Shown here: positions 17,390 to 25,547 of the stretch, in pieces
How positions within the stretch are numbered: the first letter of the stretch is position 1
How the letters are laid out: each line of letters starts with the position of its first letter
Assembly: GCA_030447665.1 (NCBI GenBank)
Contig: JAUJOJ010000008.1
Coordinates: forward strand, 1 to 51,879
Source of the DNA: Allosphingosinicella sp.
GTDB taxonomy: Bacteria; Pseudomonadota; Alphaproteobacteria; Sphingomonadales; Sphingomonadaceae
Length of the DNA: 51,879 nt
Direction: 5' to 3'
Translations under genes and position numbers: made by a program
Notes under the pieces: generated by a model
The model's input: the letters and a program-made list of their open reading frames with translations, nothing else
The model's database searches: none
What the model was told of the DNA's origin: nothing

Positions 17390-17549
17390 CAGATTGCGCC
17401 GGAATCGTGGAATTTTGCTCCGCAACGCTGGATCAATTGTCCAGAGCCCGCCATGGAAAGCCGGTCTTAATGGCTCACTCGCTTCAAAGCGCAGGATTGC
17501 CAGAAACTTACATTGGAAATCCGCCCTGCGCGGGGCCATATCGCCGCGC

Positions 17550-18726
17550 ATGGCGACACAGGCTGAACCGTCCGCGCCCCGAGCAAGGGCAGCGTCTCCC
17601 CGTCCGCTGGCAGTTTCCAATTGGCTGCTGCTGGTGGCTGCATTGGTCTTCGCGATGGTGGTGGTGGGGGGCATTACGCGGCTTACCGAATCCGGCCTGT
17701 CGATGGTGCGGTGGGAGCCGATTTCCGGCGCGATTCCGCCGATGACCGAGGAAGCCTGGCAGGCGGAGTTCGACGCCTATCGGGCGACGCCCGAATATCA
17801 GAAGGTCAATCGCGGCATGTCCCTGGCCGAGTTCAAGGACATTTATTTCTGGGAATATGTCCACCGGCTGCTCGGGCGCTTCATCGGCCTTGCTTTCGCT
17901 TTGCCCCTCATCTGGTTCGCGCTGAAACGGGCGATCCCGCCCCGCTACGGCTGGCGGCTGACCGCCCTCTTTGTCCTTGGCGGCATGCAGGGCGTGATCG
18001 GCTGGTGGATGGTGGCCTCCGGGCTGGTCGACCGGCCCGAGGTCAGCCACATCCGGCTTGCCGTCCATCTCCTCCTCGCCTTGTTCATCTTCGGCCTCCT
18101 CATCTGGACGGCGCTCGATCTTCGCAATCCCGGATCGCGGCCCGCCAAGCTGCCGGTGAGCGGCGCCTGGGCCTTTTCGCTCCTGGGGCTCCAGCTGATG
18201 TTTGGCGCCTGGTGGATGTCGCCACATCCGGCTTGCCGCTCGATGTTCATCTTCGGCTTCCTCATCTGGACGGCGCTCGATCTTCGCAATCCCGGATCGC
18301 GGCCCGCCAAGCTGCCGGTGAGCTGGCTCCTGGGGCTCCCTGAAGATGGGCTATGCCTTCAACAGCTGGCCCAAGATGGGCGATGAATATTTCCCCTCCG
18401 GCACGCCGATGCTCCAGCCTTTCATCGCGAACTTCGTCGACAATCCGCTGGTGGTGCAGTTCGTCCACCGCTGGCTCGCCTGGGCGGTCGCGGCGGCCGC
18501 AAGCGCGCTCGCGGTCCTTGCCTGGAGCCGCCGCGCCTTCGCCCCCGCGATTGCGGTGGTGGTCGCGGTGACGGTTCAGATCCTGCTCGGCATCGCCACC
18601 CTTCTCAGCGGCGTCGAACTCTGGATCGCGGTCGCGCACCAGGCCATGGCAGCCGTGCTGCTGGCAACGTTCGTCGTCGCCGCGCACGCGCTCGGACGCC
18701 CGCGCGCCGTGGGAGCAGAGGCGTGA
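17550..18726 (+). pseudogene. ctaA: heme A synthase CtaA/COX15, frame broken by an internal duplication
   Basis: CtaA converts heme O to heme A for cytochrome oxidase. ATG 17550 starts a good N-terminal region, then the membrane segment VSNWLLLVAALVFAMVVVGG. The His ligands are all present (EYVHRLLG, RLAVHLLL, FVHRWLAW, VAHQAM), but they are in two frames. Near 18215 the sequence jumps back: parts of 18046-18194 reappear at 18221-18343, then the normal gene resumes at about 18343 (KMGYAFNSWPKM) in another frame. The first frame ends at 18386. The gene is either truly interrupted or mis-assembled; the next genes also carry indels, so I favour an error. Confidence 0.85.
18083..18323. repeat. 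direct duplication inside ctaA (79-base copies)
   Basis: Bases 18083-18161 recur at 18245-18323 with one difference (C/T). A further 18 bases at 18046-18063 recur at 18221-18238. Blocks between them that are present in the first copy are missing in the second. Confidence 0.9.
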
Positions 18727-19060
18727 GCGGCATTGCGAGCGTCTACGCGACCTTCGCCAGCGACGAGGAAGCCCGCCGCGTCGGCCGCGCGTTGATCGAA
18801 GAGCGCCTCGCCGCCTGCGTCAACATCCTCGGCCCCTGCCATTCCATCTATCGCTGGCAGGGCAAGGTCGAGGAAGCGGCGAGGTTGCCGCGATCTTCAA
18901 GGTTGCGGCCGGCCAGGCGGAGCTGGCGCTGAAGCGGATCGCCGAGCTCCACAGCTACGAGGTTCCCGCTGCGGTGGTGTGGCCGATCGCCGATGCCCTC
19001 GGCGACTATGCAAGATGGGTGGCCGCCGAAGTCGCGGAGAAAGCATCCGGCACTAGGTAG
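18723..19060 (+). pseudogene. cutA: CutA1 divalent-ion tolerance protein, frameshifted
   Basis: CutA forms trimers and binds copper and other divalent ions. The N-terminal part reads IASVYATFASDEEARRVGRA, then CVNILGPCHSIYRWQGKVEE; the C-terminal part EVAAIFKVAAGQAELAL, then HSYEVPAAVVWPIADA continues in another frame from about 18880 to TAG 19060. One missing base in a run of G explains it (GCGGCGAG where GCGGGCGAG is expected). Together they make a normal 110-residue CutA. The start overlaps the ctaA stop. Confidence 0.85.
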
Positions 19061-19299
19061 CTGCTTTGGGTTGCCCGGCGGCGCGGCGCGACTTCTGGGA
19101 CAGCGCACCAGGGGCTTCGTAGCTCTGGCGAAAATCATCCAGATCGGCGTAAAGTCACTTCGACGAAGAGAAAAATCATCGTAATTTCAGCGTTTCTGAA
19201 GGTGATGCTGTAGGCTGGCGGAGCTCCGTTTGGAACAGCTCCGCATCGGCCGAAACTGCGCTACCAAGTTTCGGAAATAATGACTTTTTGGAGGGTGTT

Positions 19300-19784
19300 A
19301 TGAAGCTTTCGTGGTTCCCGAAGCTGCTTTCATTTCTCGCCCTTCTGGTGACACCGCTTACAGCGGGTGCGCTTCAGACGGATCAAACGAAACCGCGTCA
19401 TTATCAGCTCCAGATCAGCTTGTTCGATGGCGATCGAGTGGTAGGCCGGCCAAGCGTCAAGGTAGCAGACGCCAAGCCGGCTATTATTTCGGTGGAGCGG
19501 GAAGGCGGCTACTCCATTCGTCTGGTAGTGACCCCGCTGAAGGACAGTCGCAGATCGGAAAGGTGAGGCTGGCGGCGGAAGTTTTCTACCGTGAAGGGAG
19601 CAGCTGGCGGCAAGTGGCCGCTCCAAGACTGATTTTTGCCCTGGGCACAACCGCCACGTTGGGAACCCAGCCCCGAGGGACACCATCCCGTGGCTTTAGA
19701 ATGGAAGTTCTTGCCACCGAGGCTTCACCTTCCGAAGTGTCGGCAAGAAATCGGCCATGCACCCAAGCGCTTCAGAAGGCGTGA
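19300..19784 (+). pseudogene. secreted protein of unknown function, frameshifted
   Basis: ATG 19300 with GGAGGG upstream begins a signal peptide (KLSWFPKLLSFLALLVTPLT) and a beta-rich domain (HYQLQISLFDGDRVVGRPSV). The frame stops at 19566, but near 19540 another frame takes over (KVRLAAEVFYREGSSWRQVA, then GFRMEVLATEAS) to 19784. The pieces join into a protein of about 160 aa, resembling small exported sphingomonad proteins whose repeats read DGDRV...P. Nine bases after its stop lies a Cys-rich ORF. Function unknown. Confidence 0.6.
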
Positions 19785-19793
19785 CGCAGCAGC

Positions 19794-19979
19794 ATGGCTC
19801 AGCCGGTGGACGCCCCGATTTTCAGGACCGCCTACGCAGCTCAAGAGGGTTGTTGCAGCACCGGGAGCCTGAGATGCTGCGGGGGCGGTGGCACGTGCTG
19901 CGAAGATCCGTTTAATTGCTGGGAGGATGCTGCGTCTAGCGACGGCAACCACACCTCACCCGCTCATGTCCCGCTTTGA
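19794..19979 (+). CDS. 61-aa Cys-rich peptide with three CC pairs
   Basis: The N-terminal 18 residues (MAQPVDAPIFRTAYAAQE) have no Cys; the next 24 hold seven: GCCSTGSLRCCGGGGTCC, then a Cys in PFNCW. A 19-residue tail is polar. There is no signal peptide. It starts nine bases after the preceding secreted-protein gene, so they are probably co-transcribed. The plan (leader plus Cys/Gly-rich core) is reminiscent of modified peptides or metal-binding peptides, but no modifying enzyme is in the window. No family is recognised, and a chance ORF is possible. Confidence 0.45.
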   Translation: MAQPVDAPIFRTAYAAQEGCCSTGSLRCCGGGGTCCEDPFNCWEDAASSDGNHTSPAHVPL

Positions 19980-20105
19980 GGTAGCTAAGTACCTCCCGCG
20001 AAAGCCGCGCGTTTTCTTGACTTAGCGGCTCTCCCCTGCCATTTGCCTCCCATCAGCGCCGCTCCGCACAGGGGCGGCGTCGTTCATTACAAGAGGTCAA
20101 GGGCC

Positions 20106-20585
20106 ATGAAGGCGCTGATGAAGACCACCAAGTCGGCCAAGCCGGCCGAGGTGGAGAAGAAATGGCATCTTATCGATGCCGACGGGCTGGTGGTCGGGCG
20201 CCTCGCCACGATCATCGCCAATTTGCTGCGCGGCAAGCACAAGCCGAGTTACACGCCCCATGTCGACATGGGCGACCATGTCGTCGTCATCAACGCCGAC
20301 AAGGTGCGCTTCACGGGCAAGAAGCTCGCCGACAAGGTTTACTACAAGCACACCGGCTATGCGGGCGGCATCAAATCGATCACCGCGGGCAAGGTGCTCG
20401 AGGGCCGCTTTCCCGAGCGCGTGCTTGAAAAGGCGGTCGAGCGAATGATCCCGCGCGGACCGCTCGGACGCGACCAGATGCGCGCCCTTCACCTCTATTC
20501 CGGCACCGAGCATCCGCACGGCGGCCAGAGCCCTGAACTTCTCGATGTCGCGGGCATGAACCGCAAGAACAAGGTTGGTGCCTGA
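20106..20585 (+). CDS. rplM: 50S ribosomal protein L13
   Basis: 159 aa. Start ATG 20106 is backed by AAGAGG upstream; TTG 20043 in frame is not needed. Conserved parts: [18 protein letters not shown], then [35 protein letters not shown] and the C-terminal [20 protein letters not shown]. The stop overlaps the rpsI start (TGATG), the classic L13-S9 pair. Confidence 0.97.
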   Translation: MKALMKTTKSAKPAEVEKKWHLIDADGLVVGRLATIIANLLRGKHKPSYTPHVDMGDHVVVINADKVRFTGKKLADKVYYKHTGYAGGIKSITAGKVLEGRFPERVLEKAVERMIPRGPLGRDQMRALHLYSGTEHPHGGQSPELLDVAGMNRKNKVGA

Positions 20586-21145
20586 TGTCAGACAACCGTC
20601 AATCGCTTTCCGATCTCGGCGCGCTTGCCGGCGGTGCGGCCGCCGCGCCGGCTCCCGCCGCTGCCTCCACCGCCCCGGCGGCGGACGCCGATTACACCGC
20701 GCAGCCCTCTCAGCCGCCGCAGCCCGAGGCACCGCTTCGCGAGCAGCAGCTCGACAAGTTCGGCCGCGCTTATGCGACCGGCCGCCGCAAGGACGCCGTC
20801 GCCCGCGTATGGCTGAAGCCCGGCACCGGCCGGATCACCGTCAATGGCCGGGACCAGGAAGTCTATTTCGCGCGTCCGACTTTGCGCCTCGTCATCAACC
20901 AAGTGTTCGACATCACGGAGCGCCGCGGCCAGTATGACGTGGTCGCGACCGTTACCGGCGGCGGGCTTTCCGGCCAGGCCGGCGCGGTGAAGCACGGCAT
21001 CAGCCAGGCCCTCACCCGCTACGAGCCGGCGCTTCGCACCACAGTGAAGCGCGCCGGCTTCCTCACCCGCGATCCGCGCGTGGTCGAGCGCAAGAAGTAC
21101 GGCAAGGCGAAGGCCCGCCGCAGCTTCCAGTTCTCGAAGCGCTAA
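20585..21145 (+). CDS. rpsI: 30S ribosomal protein S9
   Basis: 186 aa, longer than usual because of an Ala/Pro-rich N-terminal extension of about 55 residues before [20 protein letters not shown]. The S9 core follows ([18 protein letters not shown]) and ends in the basic [17 protein letters not shown] that reaches the decoding site. Alphaproteobacterial S9 proteins often carry such extensions. Translationally coupled to rplM and followed by a hairpin and a terminator. Confidence 0.97.
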   Translation: MSDNRQSLSDLGALAGGAAAAPAPAAASTAPAADADYTAQPSQPPQPEAPLREQQLDKFGRAYATGRRKDAVARVWLKPGTGRITVNGRDQEVYFARPTLRLVINQVFDITERRGQYDVVATVTGGGLSGQAGAVKHGISQALTRYEPALRTTVKRAGFLTRDPRVVERKKYGKAKARRSFQFSKR

Positions 21146-21151
21146 ATCCGT

Positions 21152-21176
21152 CGCCCGAAAGTGGTACTTTCGGGCG
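21152..21176. repeat. 25-base hairpin, 11-3-11 architecture
   Basis: Perfect arms CGCCCGAAAGT and ACTTTCGGGCG around GGT, six bases past the rpsI stop. Read on the complementary strand it differs from the hairpin at 7411 only by paired changes in the outer stem. Confidence 0.75.
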
Positions 21177-21191
21177 GATAAGCGGAAGAAG

Positions 21192-21230
21192 AAGCGGCTC
21201 GGACATGCTCCGGGCCGCTTTCTTTTTGTT
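21192..21230 (+). terminator. intrinsic terminator of rplM-rpsI
   Basis: AAGCGGC-TCGGA and TCCGG-GCCGCTT pair around a small loop, followed by TTCTTTTTG. Confidence 0.85.
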
Positions 21231-21253
21231 CGCGAGGGCTCGGCGGAAGGCCC

Positions 21254-23203
21254 CTACTTCCGTAGGCTATAGGGCGGCACCGTCTCCGCCATGGGATCGA
21301 GACGCACGCTGAGCGCAAGGCCGGTGGCGGCGACCAGCAGAATCGCGGCGCCGATCGCGAACGGCAGCTGCGACGCAGCAGAGCGGAACAAGGGCCAGAC
21401 CAGCAGGGCGACCAGCAGCGTGTAGAGCGCCATCACTTCGGGCATCCCTGCGCCGATGCCGAGGAAGGTGAAGTGCGCCAGGTAGAAGAGCTGCGCCGCG
21501 CCAAGAACGGCGACAAGGACGATGACGAACAAGGCCGATAGCCGCTTCAGCTCAGGGTCGAGCAGCGCAGCCAGCGCTGCCGCGGTTGCGGCCAAGGCCA
21601 GAGGCCAGGCGAGCACCGGTCCTGCAGTCGGTGCGGCGATCTGCACGAGGAGCGCCAGCAGGAACACCAAGGAGGCAAGGCCGAGCCAGCCGCCCCACAC
21701 CCCCATTCCGCCGCGCGGCAGCACCAGCGCGCTCGCCGCGGCTGCAACGCCCATCCCGACGAGCGGCAGCGACCAGCCGCCAAGCACGATTCCGATGAGC
21801 GTCAGGAGCAGCGCCGGAAGTAACGCAAATAACCGGCGGCGAGGCCGCGCAGCGATGCAGGCGATGAGGAGCGCGCCGAGGCAAAGGAGGAAAGCTTGCA
21901 GCTCGAGCCGCGGAAGCGCCGCAAGGCGGTCGTAATAGTTCCGCCCGGCCCCGCTCCCTGACAGGAGGTTCACGACCCGGAGGACGAGCATCGCATGGAG
22001 CAGGAACGCGGCCCCGCCCGCGGCGCCCGCGATCAATTCGCTTGCCGTCAGCAGAGCCCGCTTCCTCAGCCGCAGCCACGCGAAAATCAGCAGCACGGCC
22101 GACAAGGCAAGCACCGCCCAGCCCGCCGCCGGCCGGTAGGCCATCACGAAACGGCCCAGCACGTCGCCAAAGACGGCATCGGCCGAGCGGGCCGGCAGCG
22201 TCGGTGAGAAGGCGAGCGCGGACGCCACTCCAAGTGCCTGCGCGCCCATATCCTGCAACGCGCCCTGCTCCAGCGCCTCCGCGGTGGACATGGGGGAATG
22301 GTAGAGCCCGCTCCTGCCGATGAAGGCGAAATTAAACCCGGGAATGCCGAGAGCCTTCGGGATCGTGAAATCCGTTCTGTTCGGCATCACTTCGTAGATG
22401 AGGACGGCAAGCGAGTTCGAGGACGGCCGCGCCACGTTGCTTCGATAGAGCTCCATCCACTCGCCGTTGCCGCGGCCCGTTTCGAACATCGCGGTCCGGC
22501 CGCCGCTGCCCCGCGCCTCCATGTTGATGACGGCGCCGATCCGGCGGGCAACCGGATCGGGCTTGAAGAACAATCTTGCGCCGTTGAGGCCAATCTCCTC
22601 CGCATCGGTGAAGAGCAAGATGACGTCGCGTGTCGCCGTGCCGCGAGCCTTCAGCGCCCGCACGATCTCCAGGGCAGCCGCCACCCCCGCCGCATCGTCG
22701 GCCGCACCGGGGGAAGCCCAGACGCTGTCATGATGGGCCATGAGGAGCAGCGCCGGCTTGGTGCGATCGCTGCCCGGGAGGATGCCGATGACGTTCTCCA
22801 CCTGCGCGGCCGCGGCGCCCGGCACACCCCATTCGGCCAGCCGCTCTGCTTTTTCCCGCGGCAACGCGCCGGTCTGCGTCGCCACGATCATGCCGAGCCC
22901 GCGCATTCGGGCCATAAGGTAGGAACGGACCCGGGCATTTTCTTCCGAGCCGGTCGGGCGCGGCGCGCGCGACATCCGGGTGACGTCCGCCATCGCCCTT
23001 CCGGCGGAGAATATGTTCGCGGGCGCGCCGGGGGCAAGCGGCGCCGGCGGCTGCGAGGCGAGGAAGCCTACAGCCAAGGCGGCCAGCAATGCCCCGAACG
23101 CCAGGAGGACTTTTCCTATCGGCCCCGCCCCTTGATGCGTTCGGATGATCGAGGCCTCAGCTCGTCCTGAGGTCTGCGAGGAAGGCCCGGACGCGCTCGG
23201 CAT
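21254..23203 (-). CDS. M28-family zinc exopeptidase with membrane C-terminal region
   Basis: About 649 aa. An N-terminal membrane anchor (KVLLAFGALLAALAVGFLAS) is followed by the M28 peptidase domain, with metal ligands in LLMAHHDSV, ADDAAG, FTDAEE and LYHSP, and then by about eight hydrophobic segments filling the C-terminal half. This resembles membrane M28 peptidases of the ER-aminopeptidase-like type. The start is uncertain: ATG 23203 is used, which overlaps the preceding DUF1499 gene by 47 bases, and no good ribosome site is seen. Substrate likely peptides in the periplasm. Confidence 0.85.
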   Translation of the reverse strand: MPSASGPSSQTSGRAEASIIRTHQGAGPIGKVLLAFGALLAALAVGFLASQPPAPLAPGAPANIFSAGRAMADVTRMSRAPRPTGSEENARVRSYLMARMRGLGMIVATQTGALPREKAERLAEWGVPGAAAAQVENVIGILPGSDRTKPALLLMAHHDSVWASPGAADDAAGVAAALEIVRALKARGTATRDVILLFTDAEEIGLNGARLFFKPDPVARRIGAVINMEARGSGGRTAMFETGRGNGEWMELYRSNVARPSSNSLAVLIYEVMPNRTDFTIPKALGIPGFNFAFIGRSGLYHSPMSTAEALEQGALQDMGAQALGVASALAFSPTLPARSADAVFGDVLGRFVMAYRPAAGWAVLALSAVLLIFAWLRLRKRALLTASELIAGAAGGAAFLLHAMLVLRVVNLLSGSGAGRNYYDRLAALPRLELQAFLLCLGALLIACIAARPRRRLFALLPALLLTLIGIVLGGWSLPLVGMGVAAAASALVLPRGGMGVWGGWLGLASLVFLLALLVQIAAPTAGPVLAWPLALAATAAALAALLDPELKRLSALFVIVLVAVLGAAQLFYLAHFTFLGIGAGMPEVMALYTLLVALLVWPLFRSAASQLPFAIGAAILLVAATGLALSVRLDPMAETVPPYSLRK

Positions 23204-23939
23204 TGACGCCCACGTCGCTCCCACCGACGCGGCTGATCGAGCGCATGTCGACCAGGCTGCCACCCTCCGGGCTTGGGCGAACGCGGATCACGACATCGTC
23301 CTTGAAGCGGAAGAAGCGCGTCGTGTCGGTCGCCTCGACCAGCCCCGCCTGCGGGTCGGCCTTGGCGATCTCCCACCCGCGCGCGCGCGCCACCTGTTCG
23401 GCACGCCGGACCGTGTCGGCGGCAGGCCAGGGAAGGCGGACCGTGCGGAGGTCCGAATAGGCTTGGCGGTGGATCGCCTTCCAGCGGCTCTCCGGGTCCA
23501 TCGCCTTCAGGCCGGGATCGTCATTGTCGGGGATCTTTTCGAGATTGTCCTCCCGCACCTTCAGCAATGTAAACTGGGGCATGTCGTCGAGGTTCGTCGA
23601 CACGTCATGGATCGCCGGAACCGTCCGCGCCGTGCGGATCTGGGCGCCGAGATAAAGAACGAAGCCGAGCCCGATCACCAGCGCGAGCAGGTTCAACGCG
23701 CTCAACTTGGCCGAACGACGCCGCCGCGCCAGGAAGAGGCCGACAAGGGCGATCAGCCCGCCGCCGATCGCGGCGAAGAAGGCATAGCGCAGGATCGTGA
23801 AGCCGGTGCGGAACGGCCACGCTTCCTGGCCGCTGCCGAGCGCCGCGATCAGGGCCGCCGCCACCCCGCCGATGCTGAGCAGGAGCGCCAGGGTGGTGAG
23901 ACGCGGCGCCCAGCCGCCTTTTCGAACCGCTTCGGCCAT
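23157..23939 (-). CDS. DUF1499 membrane protein
   Basis: 260 aa. Start ATG 23939 is preferred over the in-frame ATG 23957 because GGGGAGG lies just before it. Three hydrophobic segments fill the first 110 residues (LTTLALLLSIGGVAAALIAA and two more), then a DUF1499 domain (WEIAKADPQAGLVEATDTTR, then FRFKDDVVIRVRPSPEGGSL, VDMRSISRVG, and DVGVNAERVRAFL). Function unknown. It overlaps the M28 gene downstream and is probably co-transcribed. Confidence 0.85.
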   Translation of the reverse strand: MAEAVRKGGWAPRLTTLALLLSIGGVAAALIAALGSGQEAWPFRTGFTILRYAFFAAIGGGLIALVGLFLARRRRSAKLSALNLLALVIGLGFVLYLGAQIRTARTVPAIHDVSTNLDDMPQFTLLKVREDNLEKIPDNDDPGLKAMDPESRWKAIHRQAYSDLRTVRLPWPAADTVRRAEQVARARGWEIAKADPQAGLVEATDTTRFFRFKDDVVIRVRPSPEGGSLVDMRSISRVGGSDVGVNAERVRAFLADLRTS

Positions 23940-23968
23940 GATCCTCCCCTCTTCCAAGCATCGCCATC

Positions 23969-24110
23969 TAGAGCCTTTCCCGGCAAGGCGGAACCGCCTT
24001 GTCGGATAAGAAAGGCTCCAGATCTATGTCTGGAGCACTTCCCGACCGAAAAACCAGGTGCCCATGGCGACCTACTCAATGGTGCCCACTTTTTCGGGAA
24101 GTGCTCTAGA
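23969..24110. repeat. composite hairpin element, short form
   Basis: Three hairpins in a row: GAGCCTTTCccGgCAAGGCGG facing CCGCCTTGtCGG...GAAAGGCTC (23971-24018), CTCCAGA facing TCTGGAG (24016-24035), and GAGCACTTCCCGA facing TCGGGAAGTGCTC (24033-24106). The last loop contains AGGTgcccatggcgACCT. The same scaffold, in opposite orientation, is found at 35493-35850, where modules are added. Confidence 0.8.
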
Positions 24111-24208
24111 GCGCAACAGGCCTCGGCGGCAAGCGGCGCAATCTGCGGCAGCGGAACTGGGTTCCTGCCGGGCACGTTCAGTCGGAAACAATCGGCAGGA
24201 ACAAACAG

Positions 24209-24502
24209 ATGGGCAATCCGGAAACACCCAATTCAACAACGCACAGCCCGGACAATCCAGGCTCCTGGGGTCAGGCGGGCGATCTCTCCCGCAAAGATCC
24301 GGAGGCGCTGGAGAAGCTGAACGGTCGTACCGGCGGCGGCGATTCGGGCGGCGGCGCTTATCCCAACCCGCACACGGGCAAGGGCGGCAGCGACCATGAG
24401 GGCTATATGGGCCATGGCGGCCAGACCCACATGGATTATGAGGGCGGCCCGAACCCGAACGCACCTGCCGAAGCGACAAAGCCCGGCAAGGACGAGGACT
24501 GA
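24209..24502 (+). CDS. 97-aa Gly/Pro/His-rich hydrophilic protein
   Basis: Low-complexity soluble protein: NSTTHSPDNPGSWGQAGDLS, then GGGDSGGGAYPNPHTGKGGS, then HEGYMGHGGQTHMDYEGGPN. AGGAA lies before the ATG. It resembles small disordered proteins seen in sphingomonads; no function is known. No signal peptide. Confidence 0.55.
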   Translation: MGNPETPNSTTHSPDNPGSWGQAGDLSRKDPEALEKLNGRTGGGDSGGGAYPNPHTGKGGSDHEGYMGHGGQTHMDYEGGPNPNAPAEATKPGKDED

Positions 24503-24600
24503 CCCCGATCGGCGACGGTCTTCCCGTTCCCGCGCTGGCAACTTGCCCGAAAATGCTTAGGGATGGTGAGACCAGCTTCGGCGTTCACCGGTAACCCGCA

Positions 24601-24810
24601 TTGCCCGATCCCCGCCTCGCCTCCATGCCTCCCGAAGAGCTGAAGGCGGCGATGCTGAAGCTCGGATGCCGGACCCAGAACGATCTCGCCGAGGCCATCG
24701 GCGTCAGCCGCTCCTCGGTGAGCCTGTGGCTCGACGGCAAAGTGGGGGTGCCGCGTCCCGTGGCGATGCTGATCAGGATGCTGGTGAACGCCCAGCGGCG
24801 GCCCTACTGA
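24601..24810 (+). CDS. small helix-turn-helix DNA-binding protein
   Basis: 69 aa if TTG 24601 is the start, 61 aa from ATG 24625. One XRE/Cro-like helix-turn-helix fills it: KLGCRTQNDLAEAIGVSRSS, then VSLWLDGKVGVPRPVAMLIR. The length is that of a bare DNA-binding domain, as in phage Cro or plasmid copy-control regulators. It sits just upstream of the tRNA-Gly gene that borders an accessory island, so a link to that island is possible. Confidence 0.7.
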   Translation: MPDPRLASMPPEELKAAMLKLGCRTQNDLAEAIGVSRSSVSLWLDGKVGVPRPVAMLIRMLVNAQRRPY

Positions 24811-24865
24811 CCGCCGCGCATCCGCGTTGACCGCTCCCCGCCCCTGTGGCAATTCAGGCCCGGAC

Positions 24866-24939
24866 GCGGGTGTAGCTCAATGGTAGAGCAGAAGCTTCCC
24901 AAGCTTACGACGAGGGTTCGATTCCCTTCACCCGCTCCA
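24866..24939 (+). tRNA. tRNA-Gly(CCC)
   Basis: 74 bases including encoded CCA. Acceptor GCGGGTG pairs with CACCCGC; D arm GCTC...GAGC; anticodon loop TTCCCAA (CCC); T arm GAGGG-TTCGATT-CCCTT. The anticodon stem has one end mismatch. It closely resembles the usual bacterial glyU-type gene. Confidence 0.92.
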
Positions 24940-24940
24940 T

Positions 24941-25064
24941 CCAAAGCCATGCTGGGGGCATGGCTGGCTTTGGATGGAGCGCACGAGCACGAAGTGCGAG
25001 GGGCGACTGACCATGCTGGGGGCATGGCTTTGGATGGAGCGCACGAGCACGAAGTGCGAGGGGC
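24941..25064 (+). repeat. tandem repeat directly after tRNA-Gly
   Basis: Two copies of a unit of about 54-58 bases (24947-25004 and 25011-25064). Each has a GCCATGC...GCATGGC hairpin, then tttggatggagc and a GCAC...GTGC palindrome. The first copy has an extra outer stem ATCCAAAGCC/GGCTTTGGAT. The second lacks three bases. Confidence 0.8.
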
Positions 25065-25136
25065 TACTTGCTCCACATCCGCACTGAATTCACGCGATCC
25101 GTTCCGACCCGGTAGCCCGCCGGAGTCTATCAATCG

Positions 25137-25343
25137 TTAGGCGATCCCGTGAGGTGTCCGCACCTTCATGATCTTTGGCACCGGAGGCGGTGGCAGCCTC
25201 GACCGGATCAGGGCTTCGCCTTCCCGGATCGTTGCGACTGGGTGATTCTCGCGCCGGTCGCCCTCGCATTCCAGAACAACTTCGTAGGGCTGGCTTGCTT
25301 TGGGCGTTACCACAACGCGGCCACTTCTTGCCCTCATGATCAT
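25137..25343 (-). CDS. 68-aa conserved-looking small protein, unknown function
   Basis: Start ATG 25343 is chosen because GGCGGGGAAG precedes it; the frame is open further upstream without support. Text: RARSGRVVVTPKASQPYEVV, then LECEGDRRENHPVATIREGE, then ALIRSRLPPPPVPKI. The strand-rich part with HPVAT..EGEALIR looks like a small single-domain protein seen in alphaproteobacteria. Convergent arrangement and function are unclear. It lies inside the tRNA-Gly-bounded island, divergent from the TIR-like gene. Confidence 0.55.
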   Translation of the reverse strand: MIMRARSGRVVVTPKASQPYEVVLECEGDRRENHPVATIREGEALIRSRLPPPPVPKIMKVRTPHGIA

Positions 25344-25547
25344 CTTCCCCGCCAAATCCACCAACGGCCAAGTTGGTCCGGCGGAACCTATCGCAGCAAA
25401 GGATAACATCCTCCTACTGATAGCCGCGACGGCCGAAAGGCGACGAGATGGCTGCCATTGCGTCGGAGCCGCAGGCATGGTCCGCCGTGACGGGCAGCAC
25501 TTTCCTCTGGCAGGCACAGCTCTTCTCAGGCACCTTCGAGCTCAGGC

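Noticed and set aside
20585..20750. N-terminal fusion on S9
   Set aside because: The Ala/Pro-rich extension is low complexity and common in alphaproteobacterial S9, not a separate domain.
24941..25064. Possible CRISPR array
   Set aside because: Only two copies, unit longer than CRISPR repeats, no unique spacers, no cas genes.
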